Shown here piece by piece: positions 12,891-24,895 of a stretch of DNA of 64,000 nt. The position numbers were made by a program, and so were the translations under genes. How positions within the stretch are numbered: the first letter of the stretch is position 1; each line of letters opens with the position of its first letter. This DNA is from Euptelea pleiosperma. Taxonomy: Eukaryota; Streptophyta; Magnoliopsida; Ranunculales; Eupteleaceae. A model generated the notes under the pieces. It did no database searches. It was given only the letters and a program-made list of their open reading frames with translations, and was not told the DNA's origin. The stretch spans positions 19,097,190 through 19,161,189 of the forward strand of contig CM068553.1 of NCBI GenBank assembly GCA_035048495.1, given 5' to 3'.

Positions 12891-12892
12891 TT

Positions 12893-12956
12893 TTTCTTTT
12901 TTTATTTTTATTTTTTTATTTATTTTTTATTATTCTTTTTTTTTTTTTTTTTTACA
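12893..12956. repeat. T-rich simple repeat
   Basis: This tract of mostly T with interspersed A ends in about 20 consecutive T. It marks the boundary between the Tat gag and the raffinose-synthase exon fragment. Confidence 0.7.
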
Positions 12957-12990
12957 TAATATAAATTAAGGATTTAGGCTTTTTACTAAC

Positions 12991-13233
12991 CTTTTTGCTT
13001 TAAATGTGACTGAAGGTACCATTGTTCTTCTCCAATACCCTTCATCCATTTCACAAATGAAAGCGTAATAGTTCAAGATATTGAAAATAAAGGCAAAATA
13101 GACATACACCATATAAAGATCAAGCAATTTAGTAATCTCACTTGATAGATTCCTTCATGAGCTCAAATGGGTTGTCCCTTGAATTGATGAAAACAGCTTC
13201 CACAACTTGTGAGGATTGAACATTAGGGTCCCC
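12991..13233 (-). pseudogene. Raffinose synthase / seed imbibition protein (SIP) gene fragment, two exons
   Basis: On the minus strand, 13233-13142 reads GDPNVQSSQVVEAVF and DNPFELMKESIK. It is followed by a GTGAG donor, an intron of about 100 bp (13141-13040), and a second exon (13039-12991) giving VLEKNNGTFSHI. The split codon joins as Lys, so the splice phase is preserved. These motifs match the raffinose synthase / alkaline alpha-galactosidase family, glycoside hydrolase 36 like enzymes of raffinose metabolism. The second exon has an in-frame TAA where the family has a charged residue, and both sides are cut (Tat element on one side, LTR D on the other). Intron retention means the fragment is DNA-derived and not a processed copy. 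Confidence 0.78.
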
Positions 13234-15512
13234 ATGATGGATGTAGATTTCTTGGAGTTGCTAATTCGAACCTTGGATCAAGGAGATCGGCGGGGTGTGG
13301 TTGGTGGATTGAATGATGGCAGCCATGGTGCAAGGAGCATGGTGGAGGCGGCAGCAAGAAGGAGGTGAACCAGTCCGATCAAGTTGCAGGCGGCTGGCTT
13401 TGTAGATGGAGATGGAGGTGCTGTGGTGTTGATGGAGATGGGTTGTTGAACAGCCAACCCAATAAGGAGATATAGTGATCTGTGCAGCAGGTGGCAATGG
13501 CTGCAAATGGTGGAGATTGCCGGTGAGGACAATCCAGTCCGGCGGCTGCAAGTGGTGGAGGTGGCAGCGGCAATAGGTGAGGGTCCTCCTCCTCCTTTCT
13601 TCCTTCCCTCCTTTTTGTTTTCCCTTTTTTTTCTGGTTTTTTTTTTGTCTCTTTTTTTTTGGGTGAGGACGGCTAGGAGAGGAGCAGGTGAGAACGGTGA
13701 AGAGAAAAGGAGGTGAGAGGGGTGGTGTTGAAACACCACCAGCAAGACGGTGGAATGGGAGAGAATATGGAGAGGGGCAGTAAAGGTGAGGGAGGTGAGG
13801 ATGTGCTGGTTTTCCACAATGGAGTTGCAGGGGCTGTGGTGGAGCTAACGATGGTGGCTGTAGGTGATGCAGGCGGAGAGGAGTTGCAGCCACGTTATGG
13901 CAGCAACCTTTTGGGTTTTGGGGGGAATGGAAACGATGGTGAATGGGGTTTTTGGAGGAATGAGGAAGATTAGAATGTGGGAGGAGAGAAGACTGACGTG
14001 GTTGCTGGTTGGGGACGAATGGATTGGAGATCCTAGTCGCCGGTTTTAATGGTGCTTGCCGGAGTTGCAACCTGCAACTCCGGTGATCTTTTTTCTTTTC
14101 TTTTTTGTTCTTTTTTTTTCTTTTTTTCTTATTTTTATGAGGAACACGGTGAGATAAGAGTGGAGAAGATGAAGATGCAGGGGGGATCGATGGAGAGAGA
14201 GTAGAAAACGAAGATGATAGAGTGAAGAACCAGTCCGGCGATTAAGTTCGTCGGAGTTGCAGGTTCGTGGCGGCTAGAAATGCAGGTCCGTGGAGATCTC
14301 GATCTAAAACCATGGACGATGGAGTGAAGGGGGGGCAGCACACCTGCTGTTCAGTTATGGAAACATGGAAGGGTGTTCTTGGTTTAGGAGATGGGAGAAA
14401 ACGTGGTGGAGTTTTGGCCAGTAAAACGTGGGTGAAGAATGGAGAGGAATAGAATGTGAGGGGGGAGAGAGAGAGGAGAATCATCTCTCTCCTTTTTCTT
14501 TTATAAGGGTTCTAATCTAGGGTTTGGAGGATGGGCTGTACGTGTGTGGGGAAAAGGTTGTGGACCGTGGGATTGTAGTTGGGATGTGAGGTGTTGATGA
14601 AAGAGGAGTGGAGGTGCTGCCACCTACCCCCTTTTAGTGCCACAATGTTTTCCACATGTGCCCTACATTATGCACCCACCAAGAGTTCTCAACTCACCCA
14701 CCTATTCTTCTATTTGCCCATGCTATCCACACCCACCATTCCTAGTAAGGCCACCATTGAGCAAGTGTCTCTCGCCCATGCATGTTGTATACCTAATTCT
14801 TTTATTTTCCATCACACGTCTTCACATATCGCCCCCGTTTCTCATCTTTTCTTTCGATGCCACATCATTCATTCTATTGCTTTTCACACCCTCCTGGCAA
14901 AACTTTGGATTCCACCATATCTTGTACGTGTATTATTTCTTTCATTTACTCTCTGTCCTTGTGGCTTGTCGACTTGGCCCATTGGCCCACATCTTGGTTT
15001 GTGATCTTGATGGAGTAGTCCGCTGGCTTCTTTGGTTTTGATAATCGGTGGCCTGTTGTTCTCAAGAATCGTCCACTCTTGTTTCTGCTTCGTTTCACCG
15101 TGTTGCACACTTTAGTTCTCCCTATACATAACCCGCGATTTTAGTGGCGTGATTCACTACTATTTTTGAATTTTGGCTTTCTTCCTCAGACCTTGGACTT
15201 GATCATCTGACTGTACGATGGATAGAGGCTTTTGAGGTTGATCGTGGGACTGCCAGTTTCGAGAATCATCCGATCAAATTTTCTGCAATAACGAAAAAGT
15301 GCGTATGAGAGTTAATTAGAACGGCTTTATATCTAGACTTCCGAAAATGTGTTTAATGTATGCAAATATACCATTTCATCCAGAAAAGTGTGTTCTACGC
15401 AACAAAAGAGACTCTTATGTAGAAAAGTGAATAAATAGAGCAGTTTTACGTAGGAGGGTGCGATAACGCTAGAAGAATAGTTGCTTTAAATAGCACTTTT
15501 GAGCGAATATCA
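13234..15512 (-). mobile_element. Long-LTR family, LTR copy D (U3-side 2.3 kb)
   Basis: This minus-strand LTR has its TG terminus at 15512. Its left end starts at the block that matches 35498 of the solo LTR N, so about 540 bp of the U5 side are missing. 13238-13620 and 35498-35880 are close copies. It includes a hairpin motif at 14058-14085 (GCCGGAGTTGCA / TGCAACTCCGG). Long ORFs here (for example 13261-14070 minus) are low-complexity translations of purine-rich LTR sequence. Confidence 0.75.
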
Positions 15513-16600
15513 CGCGCTAGGAAGCTTCTTGTCGCTTCCCACAAAATGGGCCAAAAGATGTGGAGGCAAAAACTGTAATCTTACCCTCCCACCCTCAAAG
15601 TCAGCAGATACTTTCTATTAATAGAATGTTCTCTTTTTGGACATAAAACCTCTTCACATTCTGATTAGCTTTACAAATCTCAAGCACAAGATGTCCGACT
15701 CCAAGAAGATCGCCTACGCAAGTTGAGGTCGGTTGCCAACGAGAGAGCAGCTGTAGAAAGCCTTCTCCGCCTTCAAGACTCCATCCTTTTGCCTGCTGCG
15801 ACTCCAGATCCGCTCCTACTCCTCAATCACCTCCTTCGAAGCAAGGTGGGTGGTGTACCTGCCAAAGACACTCCGACGATCAAGTCAGGAAAGGCTCCAC
15901 TACAACAAGATACACACAAAGGATATCTCTCCAAGAAAAGGAAAGGTCGTTTCTCCTCTTCCTAGACTTATCTTTTTTTTTCTCTTCTGATATGATTTGG
16001 TTCTCTCCCTTCCCCTTCGTTGGTAAGGGAATTGTTCTGGAAAAAGATCCCCCCTTCTGTAGGGGAGGGGTCCTCTATTTATAGACCCCCGTCTCTTCTT
16101 TTCTCTATTATTTTTTTTTTGGGTCTCTTTTCATTGGCCGGACCGAAGGTGGCCCGCTCACTGTTGTTCCTTTCCGCCTCTCGTTAGCAGTCTATTTCTA
16201 TGTTTGCTAAGTGTCCCTCTCTGTTTTGAAAAGGGAGGGTCGGCCTGGGCTGCTCTTGTCCACCCTCGCCCTGTCTCTGACCTAGGGTCCACGAATATCT
16301 TGCCAGTAAGGCTCGACCATTGGGTTTGTCCCATCCAGCGATCTAGGACTGTCTGGTGATCATGATCTGCTAGCTGGATCCGGGTCGCCATCTGGTCCAA
16401 ACCGTCGTCTGGTCGTGAGCCGCCAGCTGGTCGCGAGCCGCCAGCTGGTCGAAGGCCACCAGCTGGTCACTAGCCGCCAGCTGGTCACTGGCCGTCAACT
16501 GGTCACTGGCCGCCAGCTGGTCACAAGCCGCCAGCTGGTCTGTACTCCTATGGATCGTCCAATAAAAGACTGTTGCGCCCCGAATCCGCCTCGCGCCAGA
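15513..16600 (+). other. Unassigned retroelement-like segment with TATA-like motif
   Basis: This segment shows no homology to the flanking LTR family. A plus-strand open frame at 15650-15965 gives a polar, heptad-like peptide (EDRLRKLRSVANERAAVESL) followed by a basic tail; I do not recognise it. CTATTTATAGACC at 16075-16087 looks like an LTR-type TATA box. Together with the repeats at 16386-16542 this suggests an LTR or 3' end of another gypsy element, but its ends were not found. Confidence 0.35.
16386..16542 (+). repeat. 18-bp tandem repeat, about 8-9 units
   Basis: Imperfect tandem copies of CGCCAGCTGGTCnnnnGC are present, in register every 18 bp, with changes concentrated in the four bases after GGTC. 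Each unit contains the palindrome CCAGCTGG. It lies about 300 bp downstream of a TATA-like box in a retroelement-like segment. It may be an enhancer-type or 3'-UTR repeat. Confidence 0.8.
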
Positions 16601-19342
16601 GAGGTCAAATTATGGTACCCACACAGTTCTATCCCATCTCACATGGCTTTTCCACCGTTAGATCTTCTATTGGACCGTTGGATCTCTCTAGATCTACTGA
16701 TTCTCCTATCTTGGCCATCCACTCTATCATGGCCCATTATCCTACTGGCCCACTGGCTCACCTAACTTTAGGTCTATTATCATGGCGGACGATTGGACGA
16801 CATGTGGCATGCTCAGTATTGGTCCAAAAGGCTACTCTCCTAGGCCCAATATCATATGGCCAAGGCCTTCAATGATGGCCCACTAACATTGCATAAATCC
16901 CATGGCCCTTGGCCCGCAACTCACTTACTAGCCACCAGCCGACATGTAGCATGCCCAATTTGCCCAGGGGCCCATTCCTCTTTTCCCTATGTTCCACAAC
17001 CTAAATGGACTATGAGCTAGACCAAATCCTTATAGCCCAAATCCAATAGCCCCATAACCTCATGGCCCAAAGCCCATTCATTAGAAGCCCACCTTTGCTT
17101 GAGAGAGAAATGGTCTTCACAAGACCAATTCTCCCTCAACCTCTCCAACGATTCCACCTTTTTCCCTCATCTCTATTTCTTTCTCCTAGTCACTACCCCT
17201 CTCTCCTAAACCTATAAGAGGAACCCACGGTTCCCTTAGAAGGTTGGTTCCCTCCCCCTTCTCTTTTTCCCTTTCTTCTTCTTCTTCCTCTTCTTCTTCT
17301 TCTCTGGCCACCTTCTTGGCCGGATTGGTTCGTTTTCTCAGGCGAGAATCCCCAAGTCACCACGCTGCTCACTTGCAACCACGGTTCCCTTCCCCTCTAA
17401 CATCCTAAGATAGGTTCTCTCTCCTTTCTTCTCTCAACCTGTCTCCAACAAAAGAACTTGCAGCCTCCCTTGGAGTCACAAACTTGCTGCACCCTACCAC
17501 CATTGCAGGAAGCTTTCCCCACCTGCCCTGTCCATGTTGTTGCACTTCACGTGTTATGCCAGCTGCTCTCTACATCGCCTGAAAATTGCTCAGGCCGTGT
17601 GCATATCTCCGGGTCGTGATCTGCTACTAGGCACTTCACCCTCTTCTCTACACGGACTGAACAAGTGTGCAGCAGCTACTCCCTTCTCCGGCACCTTATC
17701 ACGGTCTGCATACTTTCCTCAACTACTCTAGTGCCCTCACCATCTGCATCTCCACTTTGCCACCATTTCAACCCACCTGCTGCTACAAGGTAAACTCTCC
17801 TCTTATCCCTCTTCTTCTTTTTCTTCTTCTTATTCTCCCTTTCTTCTCACCGGAGTTGCAGAACTCCGGTGACCTGCAACATCTCCACAACCGGTTTTCC
17901 CATCTGAAAATTCCACAAGGCGATCATGTCCAACACAGGATCGTATGCTGCTTGCCTTTGACCGCTCCACATCTCCACCAGACTGGTTCCTAACCAGTCA
18001 CCATTAACACTCCACCACCGGCAACTGTGCAACCAAGCACCGTTCTCTCTAAGTAGAGCACATCAGATCCACTGGTTGCAGGTGCAGCTCCATCTTCAAG
18101 CGGAACAGCAACTTCAAGTGTTGCATGCAAATCTGGTAGGGAGACCAGCCACTCTCCACGGTCACTACAGTCCTCCAAAGTAGCCACCACATCCTCTCCT
18201 CTTCCCATCCTTATTCTCCTTCTTCTTCAATCAGTTACTGGAGTTGCAGACCAGCAACTCCGACAATCAGATCTGCAACTCATTCACCAGAGAATTTATA
18301 GACATGCCTGGTGGCAGTCCGTGTTAAACAACTGCTGCTCCCTCCAGCAGTACCTCCCACTACCACCTTGCCTCTAGCATCCACGGTGTGTTGCTTGTAC
18401 CTCCTCTTCACAGACTGAGGAAGCGTTAGCTTCTCTTTCGTGGACTGACATTGCGTCCCTTCCACCCTAGCCGTTGCACACCTGCAAAACCGAACACCTG
18501 TTGCAATTCATGCGACATCAGGCTATCTCCGTTGAAGCCTTTCCAACATCTCTCTGGATCAGCTGCTAAAAGGATACACCACCTGCTGAAGAACAGCCCC
18601 ATGTGTTCCCCCACAATCATTTTGCATATCACATCCTCCTTGTGAAATCTTTCCGGGCAGCACCAGCAGCCACCACCCCAAGCACACCGTCTTCCTCACC
18701 TCTCTTGCTGCCTCTCCTTGATGCATCACACCGGAGAGACACTCTCTTCCAAAGATCCCTTCAAATGGCCATGTCAATGGCCGAGTCCAAATTGGAGTAG
18801 GTTTTCCTAGGTGAGTATCTCTTTCTTCCTCTCTTCTTTCTCTCTCTCCATTATCTCTTTCTTCTCTCTTCTTTCTCTCTCTTCATTTTCTCTATCTAAA
18901 TGCACTTTCTCTCTCATCCCCTTTATTTCTCTCTCTAATCCTTTATGTTACTTTCTCTCTCTAGCTTTACCTTATTTTCTCTCTCTACCTTCTCTCTCTA
19001 TATTTTCTTTAGATTAATTTTATTTGCTTTAATTTTATTTATTGCTCATTCAAGTATTGTAAGCTGATTTATAATTGAATAAAGTTGGATTTTGAAAGTT
19101 ATCGTCTTATTGAGTTTTCTTTAATTGATGCTTCGTCTGATTAATCTCTCACCAAAATTCATGTTTTAAACAGTTTCCATCATTATTGTTCTTTAATTGC
19201 CCTAACCCCGAGTGCGGACGATATCCGACACGAGCCACTGTGCAAGTCTACATTTTTGCAGGATTTAAAGTGAAACAGAATTACAAATATTGTTGAACTT
19301 TAGGATTTTCGTAACCAACGACGATGAAAAAACCTAATTTCA
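16601..19342 (+). mobile_element. Long-LTR family, LTR copy E (5' end truncated)
   Basis: This plus-strand LTR becomes recognisable near the CCGTTAGATCTTCTATTGGA block (16658) and ends AACCTAATTTCA at 19342. The CT-rich tract (18810-19000) and the CGAGTGCGGACGATATCCGA block (19208) are in the expected order. It carries hairpin motifs at 17849-17870 and 18236-18263. Only 6 bp (19343-19348) separate it from LTR F, which points the opposite way. Its U5 subtype (GCCACTGTGCAAGTCT) matches copies I and J. Confidence 0.7.
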
Positions 19343-19348
19343 TATTCT

Positions 19349-21190
19349 TGAAACTAGGGTTTTTCCGCGTCGTTGGATTCGGAAACCCTAGAATCAACAC
19401 ATTTGTAATTTTGATCCAAAATTTCCTGCAAAATATAGAGATATTGTATAGGGATTCATGTCGGATGTCGATCCGCACTCGGGATTGGTTGGATTAGCGT
19501 GAATAAGAACATAAAACAATCAGAAAATTGCCAGAATTCATGTGGAGATGAGAGTGGTGGAGTAGCTTTAAAACATCCATTTGAAAGAGAAATTAATCAA
19601 TATAAACACACTAAATCAGAGCTTCATTAATTCAAAGTAAGGGAATCACATCAACTGTTTGCTTAACAAAAGTAGAATAGCATCTAACTAGAAAGCAGTA
19701 AATGAGAGAGATAGAGAGAGAAAGAAAGAAGAGAGAAAATAGGGAGAGATAGAGAGATAGGATGATTTCTAGAGAGAGAACGAATGAAAAGAAGAGAGAG
19801 AAAAGGTAAGAGGGAAATCTAGAGAGAGAGAAAAGAAACCTAGAAAGAGAAGGTTACCCTTGACATTTACCCAAATAGAGAAGGGTCACGGCCAAGGGAT
19901 TGGCCATGAGGTGCATTGGAATAGAGGTGGTGATGGACTCTCCTTGGAGGAAAATGGAGGTGGTGATTCCCGGGCTATTGCACAGTGGTATAACAGTCGG
20001 GTATGGAGGAGTGTAGGGTGATTGGTAGGGACTATCTCGCAGCAAGGAGTGACTGAGATGGAGGGTAGCATAGAAGGATAGCCATGGGGTAGCAGATCTG
20101 GGCGGTGATGAATGAAAACAGACCTGCAACTACCGATGCTTGGGCATGGTGGAGAAGTTTGGGGAAGCTTTTAATGGCCAGCAGGTTTGGGCAGTGATGA
20201 AAGTGAAGATGATGAAGAATAGGTGGTGAGGTGGAAGGGAGAGAGAGGACGTGGGGGATGTGGAATAAGAAAGGCTTGGAGAAGAACATGTCGCTGGCGT
20301 TAATGGAGTTTCGCCGGAATAGAGGCCAGTGACTTGTTGCGAAAGTGAAGGGAGACACTCCCTTGCTGGTACAGCCGAGGCCCTAATGCAGCAAGGTGAA
20401 GGAGAGGACGTTCCCTTACTGGTACAGCCAAGGCGCTGATGCAGCACGGTGAAGGAGAGGATGTGCAGGGTGTTTGCAGTCCGTCAAGTTGCCGGAGTTG
20501 CAGATCTACAACTCCGGTCAAAATTGTAGAAGAAGAAGAAGAAAAAGAAGAAGGAGAAGGAGAAGGAGAAGGAGAAGAAGAAGAAGAATAATAACAAACC
20601 TGTAAGGGGGCGGAGGTAGCACCCACGGTATTGTAGGTGGGGGTGCGCCCTTGAGATGGTGGAGGAGACGTGGCTGAAGATGCAGCACCTATGGAGGCGG
20701 TGGTTGGCTATGAGGAAGAAGACGTTGCTGGTCTAGTTGGGAGGATCGCATGGTGCAGTAGTAAGGGTAGCAACGTGTTGCAGGCCAAACCAATGATGGA
20801 GGACGACCCGCCCATGAAGAAGAAGAAAACGGTGGTGAAGAAGGGAAGAAGAAGAAGAAGAAGAAGAGAAGGGGGGAGAACGTGGAAAACGTGGGGGGAA
20901 AGGTTTTTGGGGAGAAAAGGAGAAGAAAGGAGGGGGATTAGGGTTCAAACGAACCCTTCTCCTTCCCCTTTAAACCTCTCACTTTCCTTTAATGGAAAAT
21001 GGGGTCTTTTTTAAGAATAATTTTTTTTTTTTTTTTTAAAAGAAAAACCTTACTTTTCTTTGGGGAATTTCCCCATTTAGTGGATCCCCCTTTTTTATTT
21101 AAATATAATTAATTTAAAGCATTTGAAAATCGCGAGGTCTACTAAATGGTCGGGCCACGGGTCGATGATGATGGGCCCGACTACCAGGGT
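19349..21190 (-). mobile_element. Long-LTR family, LTR copy F (U5-side 1.84 kb)
   Basis: This minus-strand LTR starts at its 3' terminus TGAAACTAGGG (19349) and runs to GGGCCCGACTAC near 21190. There it switches abruptly to plus-strand LTR sequence (copy G). It matches the solo LTR N block by block (for example the GGGGAATTTCCCCATTTA block at 21061 and 36840). Its U5 subtype (GTATAGGGATTC) differs from neighbour E, so E and F are not simple mirror copies. A hairpin motif lies at 20491-20518. Confidence 0.7.
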
Positions 21191-24049
21191 TCATGACCCT
21201 CTGCCAATACTTTTTCTGATATTTTCTCTCTCATCTCTCCTTATTCTCTCTCTCTTCATTTCTCGGTCCTCGAATCTATTGACTTAACCCCAGAACTCCT
21301 GCTCATTGGCTCTGTCTCATCTCCCTTAGCTTTCTGACCGTTGGATCTTCCATCGGGCCGTTGAATCTCTATAGATCGCCATCTGATCTATCACTTCTAT
21401 GCATCCGACCATCCGATCGTGCTACCGATCAGTCGATCATCCATCCTATCAACCACCCGATCTCCATTGTAAAATATCAATCCTTAAGGTAGGTTTGATT
21501 GTAGAGAAATGCCTCAGATGATTGATTGTGGCTGAGAGCGTAGAGCTCGATTTCCGAAGAAAGGAAAATACATTTTTCCTTGATGGGTATTTCAAGGGGA
21601 AAATGCATTTTTCTCCCCTGGCAACCAAACGCACCCTAACCCACATCCATCGAGCCCAGTGGCCCACTATCCTTCTCACCTACCTTCTGGCCCATGGCCG
21701 ATGCACTCTGGGCCCACGATTTTTAGCGTTCCCATTGGCCAACCACTGGCCGACTCGTGGCGTCATCTCTCGGCCAACCACTGGCCAACACGTGGCATCA
21801 GCTCTTGGCCTAGTGGTCATGGCCAAACGGCCCATAAACCTCGAGCCCAAGCCCGCAACTTCAAATATACAAATAAAAAATAAAAATAAAAAATGATAAA
21901 AAAAACAAAAAAATTATTTTTAGAAACCGTGAGTTTCCAAGTTGAGAAACCCACGGTTTCTCCTTGTGAAGAGGGGTTGAAAACCCTAAGACCCCTCTCC
22001 TTTTTTGGTCTCGCCCCCCCTCCTCTTTCTTCCTTCTTCTTTTTCCTCTTTCTCTTCTTCTCCACTGATCCGGCGAGCTACACCGGCGAGCCAACTCCGG
22101 CGACTGGTTTTCTTCTTCTTCTTCTTCTTCTTCTTCTTCTTCTTCTTCTTCTTCTTCTTCTTCTTCTTCTTCTTTTTCTTCTTCTTCTTCTTCTTCTTCT
22201 CCTTCTTCCATTCTTCTGTTGCAGGTACAGAGGGGCTAACCAGCAAGCCGTCACCCCCATCAACGCACCACCAGCAACCACCTCGCCATTAAAACCGGCG
22301 AGCTCCTTCCCGGTTCTCACCACGCCCCCACCTGCAACACATTCCAACAGTAAGAGTTCCTACCCCCCTCTCCTTCTTCCCTTCTCTTCTTCCTCATCTT
22401 CTTCTTCCTCCTCCTCCTTTCTGCTTCTTCTTCTTCTTCTTCTTGCCGGAGTTGCAGGTCTGCAACTCCGGCGGACTGGTTCTTGTCACCACCGTGTTCA
22501 CCAACCGGAGTTGCAGGTAGCAACTCCAGTCTCCCCCCTCTCAACCTCTCTTCTCTTTTTCTTAAATTCTTCCTCTCAAACCCACCGGTTGCTTTTCCTC
22601 TTGAGCAACCGGACTGCCAACCACGACTTCCTTCTCCACGGTTGCTTGTTGGAGTTGCACGCTTGCAACTCCAGCCAACCGTTCACCATTTCTTCATCTC
22701 CCTCTTTCTCCACCTGTCCATGCTCAGTCGAACTTCCAACCACGTTGCAGACTTGTAACAACATATCGAACTTCGTCCAACCGCCAATTACAGCAGATCG
22801 GTTCCACCACCTAATCTCTCTCCTCCATTAAAGAGATCCACGATTGGCATGCTCTTCGTCTTGCACGTTGTGCATCCCCTTATTGTTCACCATTTTCTTC
22901 CTCTACAACTGCAACTCCGGCCGGCAGCCTGCAAATCACCGACCACCATTCCTCCTTATAGTTGGTTTCCCTTCCAAAGCACCTCCATCACCAGCACCTT
23001 CAACCGCCACCTTCTTTGGTATGCACTTGCTGTGCCTCCTCCCACATGCATATTTGCAACTATCATCCTTCTTTGGCCGGTTCACCACCCAAGTGTATCC
23101 CCCTCCTCCTTGAGGTTGTGCATCATGGCCGAACCTTGCAAAGCAAGGTTTGGTCTTGAGGAAAACCTTTCCTCAAGGTAAACTATTCCTCCCTTTGCTT
23201 CTCTCTCTAACTCTCTATTAATTCTATCTCTCTCTTTCTAAAAGCTTCTCACTTCTTTTTCTCTCTCTAAAACTTTTGCCTTTCCACTTTATCTCTCTAG
23301 ATTTTAGTACTTTCTCTCTACCTATCTTCTCTATATTTTTCATCTCTATCTCATTTATATTGCTTTCTAGCTTAATCAATGTTTAGTTTTTATTCGAGAA
23401 ATTATTGTAAGTTTGTTTATTTGATATTATGAATAAAAGTTCACTTTAATTAAAAAAAAAAAAAAAGTAAATTTTCTTTCTCTCTCTTCCCTAGGTTCTC
23501 TCTCTAGAACCTTCACCTTCTCTCTAATTCCCCTCGCTAGATCCCAACCTTTCTCTCTCTAGGTTTCATCATCGAGTTCCTCTCTCTAAGATTAGTTTGG
23601 TTTCTCGCTCCATGTTCATCTATTTTTCTCTCTCTATCCTCTTATTTCTCTCTCTAGAAATCCCTTCCAAATCCTTACTCTCTCTAGTTTTCTCTCTCTT
23701 CTCTCCCACTCTCTCTTTAGTTTCTCTCTTTTATATGCTTTCTAGTTAGATTCATTTCTTGTCTAATGATTGTAAGAACTTTTGATTAATGAATAAATTC
23801 AGTTGATTATTATGTTTTAACACCGATAAATCCACCATTCTCACCTCACCATATTCTCCATTATTTTGTGACAATTTTCTGATATTGTATGCTCCTTAGT
23901 GCACTAACATTAACCTGAGTGCGGATCGACATCCGACACGAATCCCTATACAGATATAAAATTTTACAGGATTTAAGAACCGGATCAATTTACAAATGTG
24001 TTGAAGTTAGGGTTTCCGTAACCAACGACGCGGAACAATCCTACTTTCA
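21191..24049 (+). mobile_element. Long-LTR family, LTR copy G (first ~500 bp missing)
   Basis: This plus-strand LTR runs from CCCTCTGCCAATAC (21199) to the terminus CTACTTTCA at 24049. It contains three hairpin motifs (22445-22472, 22503-22529, 22650-22676), a (CTT)n microsatellite, and several CTCTCT-rich tracts at 23190-23760. A 312-codon open frame at 21893-22831 is an artefact of the microsatellite and is not conserved in other copies. Confidence 0.7.
22108..22210. repeat. (CTT)n microsatellite inside LTR G
   Basis: This is a near-perfect CTT trinucleotide run of more than 30 units with one TTT interruption. It creates spurious poly-Phe/poly-Lys open frames on both strands. Confidence 0.95.
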
Positions 24050-24069
24050 ACTGGTCCACAAAGATAGAT

Positions 24070-24893
24070 GATGTCCATCGTCTCACAAGATGATGTGACA
24101 GACAATTTGATGACGATCGGATGGATGGTGACTTGATTGGGACCCAGATTAGTAGATCGACGGATCTAGAGAGATCCAACTGTCCGGTGGAAGATCCAAC
24201 GGTCAGAAAGCTAAGGGAGATGAGACAGAGCCAACAGGCAAGAGTTCTGAGGTTAGGTCAGTAGATCTGAGGATCAGGTGGTGATGTATAGGGAGATGAA
24301 GAGAGAGAATAAGGAGAGATGAGATACAAAATTAGGGGGAGGAGAGAGAAAATATCAAAAAATGGAGATAAAAGTTTGGCAGAGGGTCTGGAACCCTGGT
24401 CTTCACTATGACCATCCTCACGCTTCTCCAGTAGAGTAGACCATCATTCCTTGCTGACTCATGTGGCTTTAAACGCTTTGGTCCGTCTCTTGGTCATTGG
24501 TTCTCCTACTCTCTTTGTTCTTTGGGCTGACTTTTTGGTCCTTATATTCAGCCCATATTTGGCCCATATCTTCTAGTCATAGCCTGTGGGCTCTTTAAGC
24601 TTTGATAATGGGCTTTCATGATCGATTTTGGCCCGCAAGTCTCGAGAATAGCCCGATCGAGTTTCCTGCAAGAGAAGAGCACGTAATGAGACTTGATCAT
24701 AACGTCTTCCTACCTAGACTTCCGAAAATGTGTTTAATGCATGCAAATATTCCATTTCGTCCAGAAGAGTGTGTTCTACGAAATAGAAGAGACTCTTAGG
24801 TAGAAAAGTAGATAAATAGAATATTTTACGTAGGAGAGTGCGATAACGCTAAAAGGATAATTGCTTAAAATAAGCACTTTTGAGCGAATATCA
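24070..24893 (-). mobile_element. Long-LTR family, LTR copy H (U3-side 0.82 kb)
   Basis: This minus-strand fragment starts at GATGTCCATCGTCTCACAAG, matching 36973 of the solo LTR. It ends at the TG terminus GAGCGAATATCA (24893). It joins LTR G on the left with about 20 bp between them and LTR I on the right head to head. Confidence 0.72.
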
Positions 24894-24895
24894 AT

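Noticed and set aside
13261..14070. 269-codon minus-strand ORF, with a similar frame at 35524-36339
   Set aside because: Both lie in homologous LTR positions, so their similarity is expected. Composition is low complexity, and other copies do not keep the frame.
16386..16542. CRISPR array
   Set aside because: The units are contiguous 18-bp tandem repeats without unique spacers, and the genome is a plant's.
19290..19410. A second tRNA-type palindrome at the E/F junction
   Set aside because: The U5 ends face each other, but only 6 bp separate them, no tRNA sequence is present, and E and F belong to different U5 subtypes.
21893..22831. 312-codon plus-strand ORF (and poly-Lys/Phe frames opposite)
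   Set aside because: It is created by the (CTT)n run and CT-rich LTR DNA, and is not conserved in the other LTR copies.
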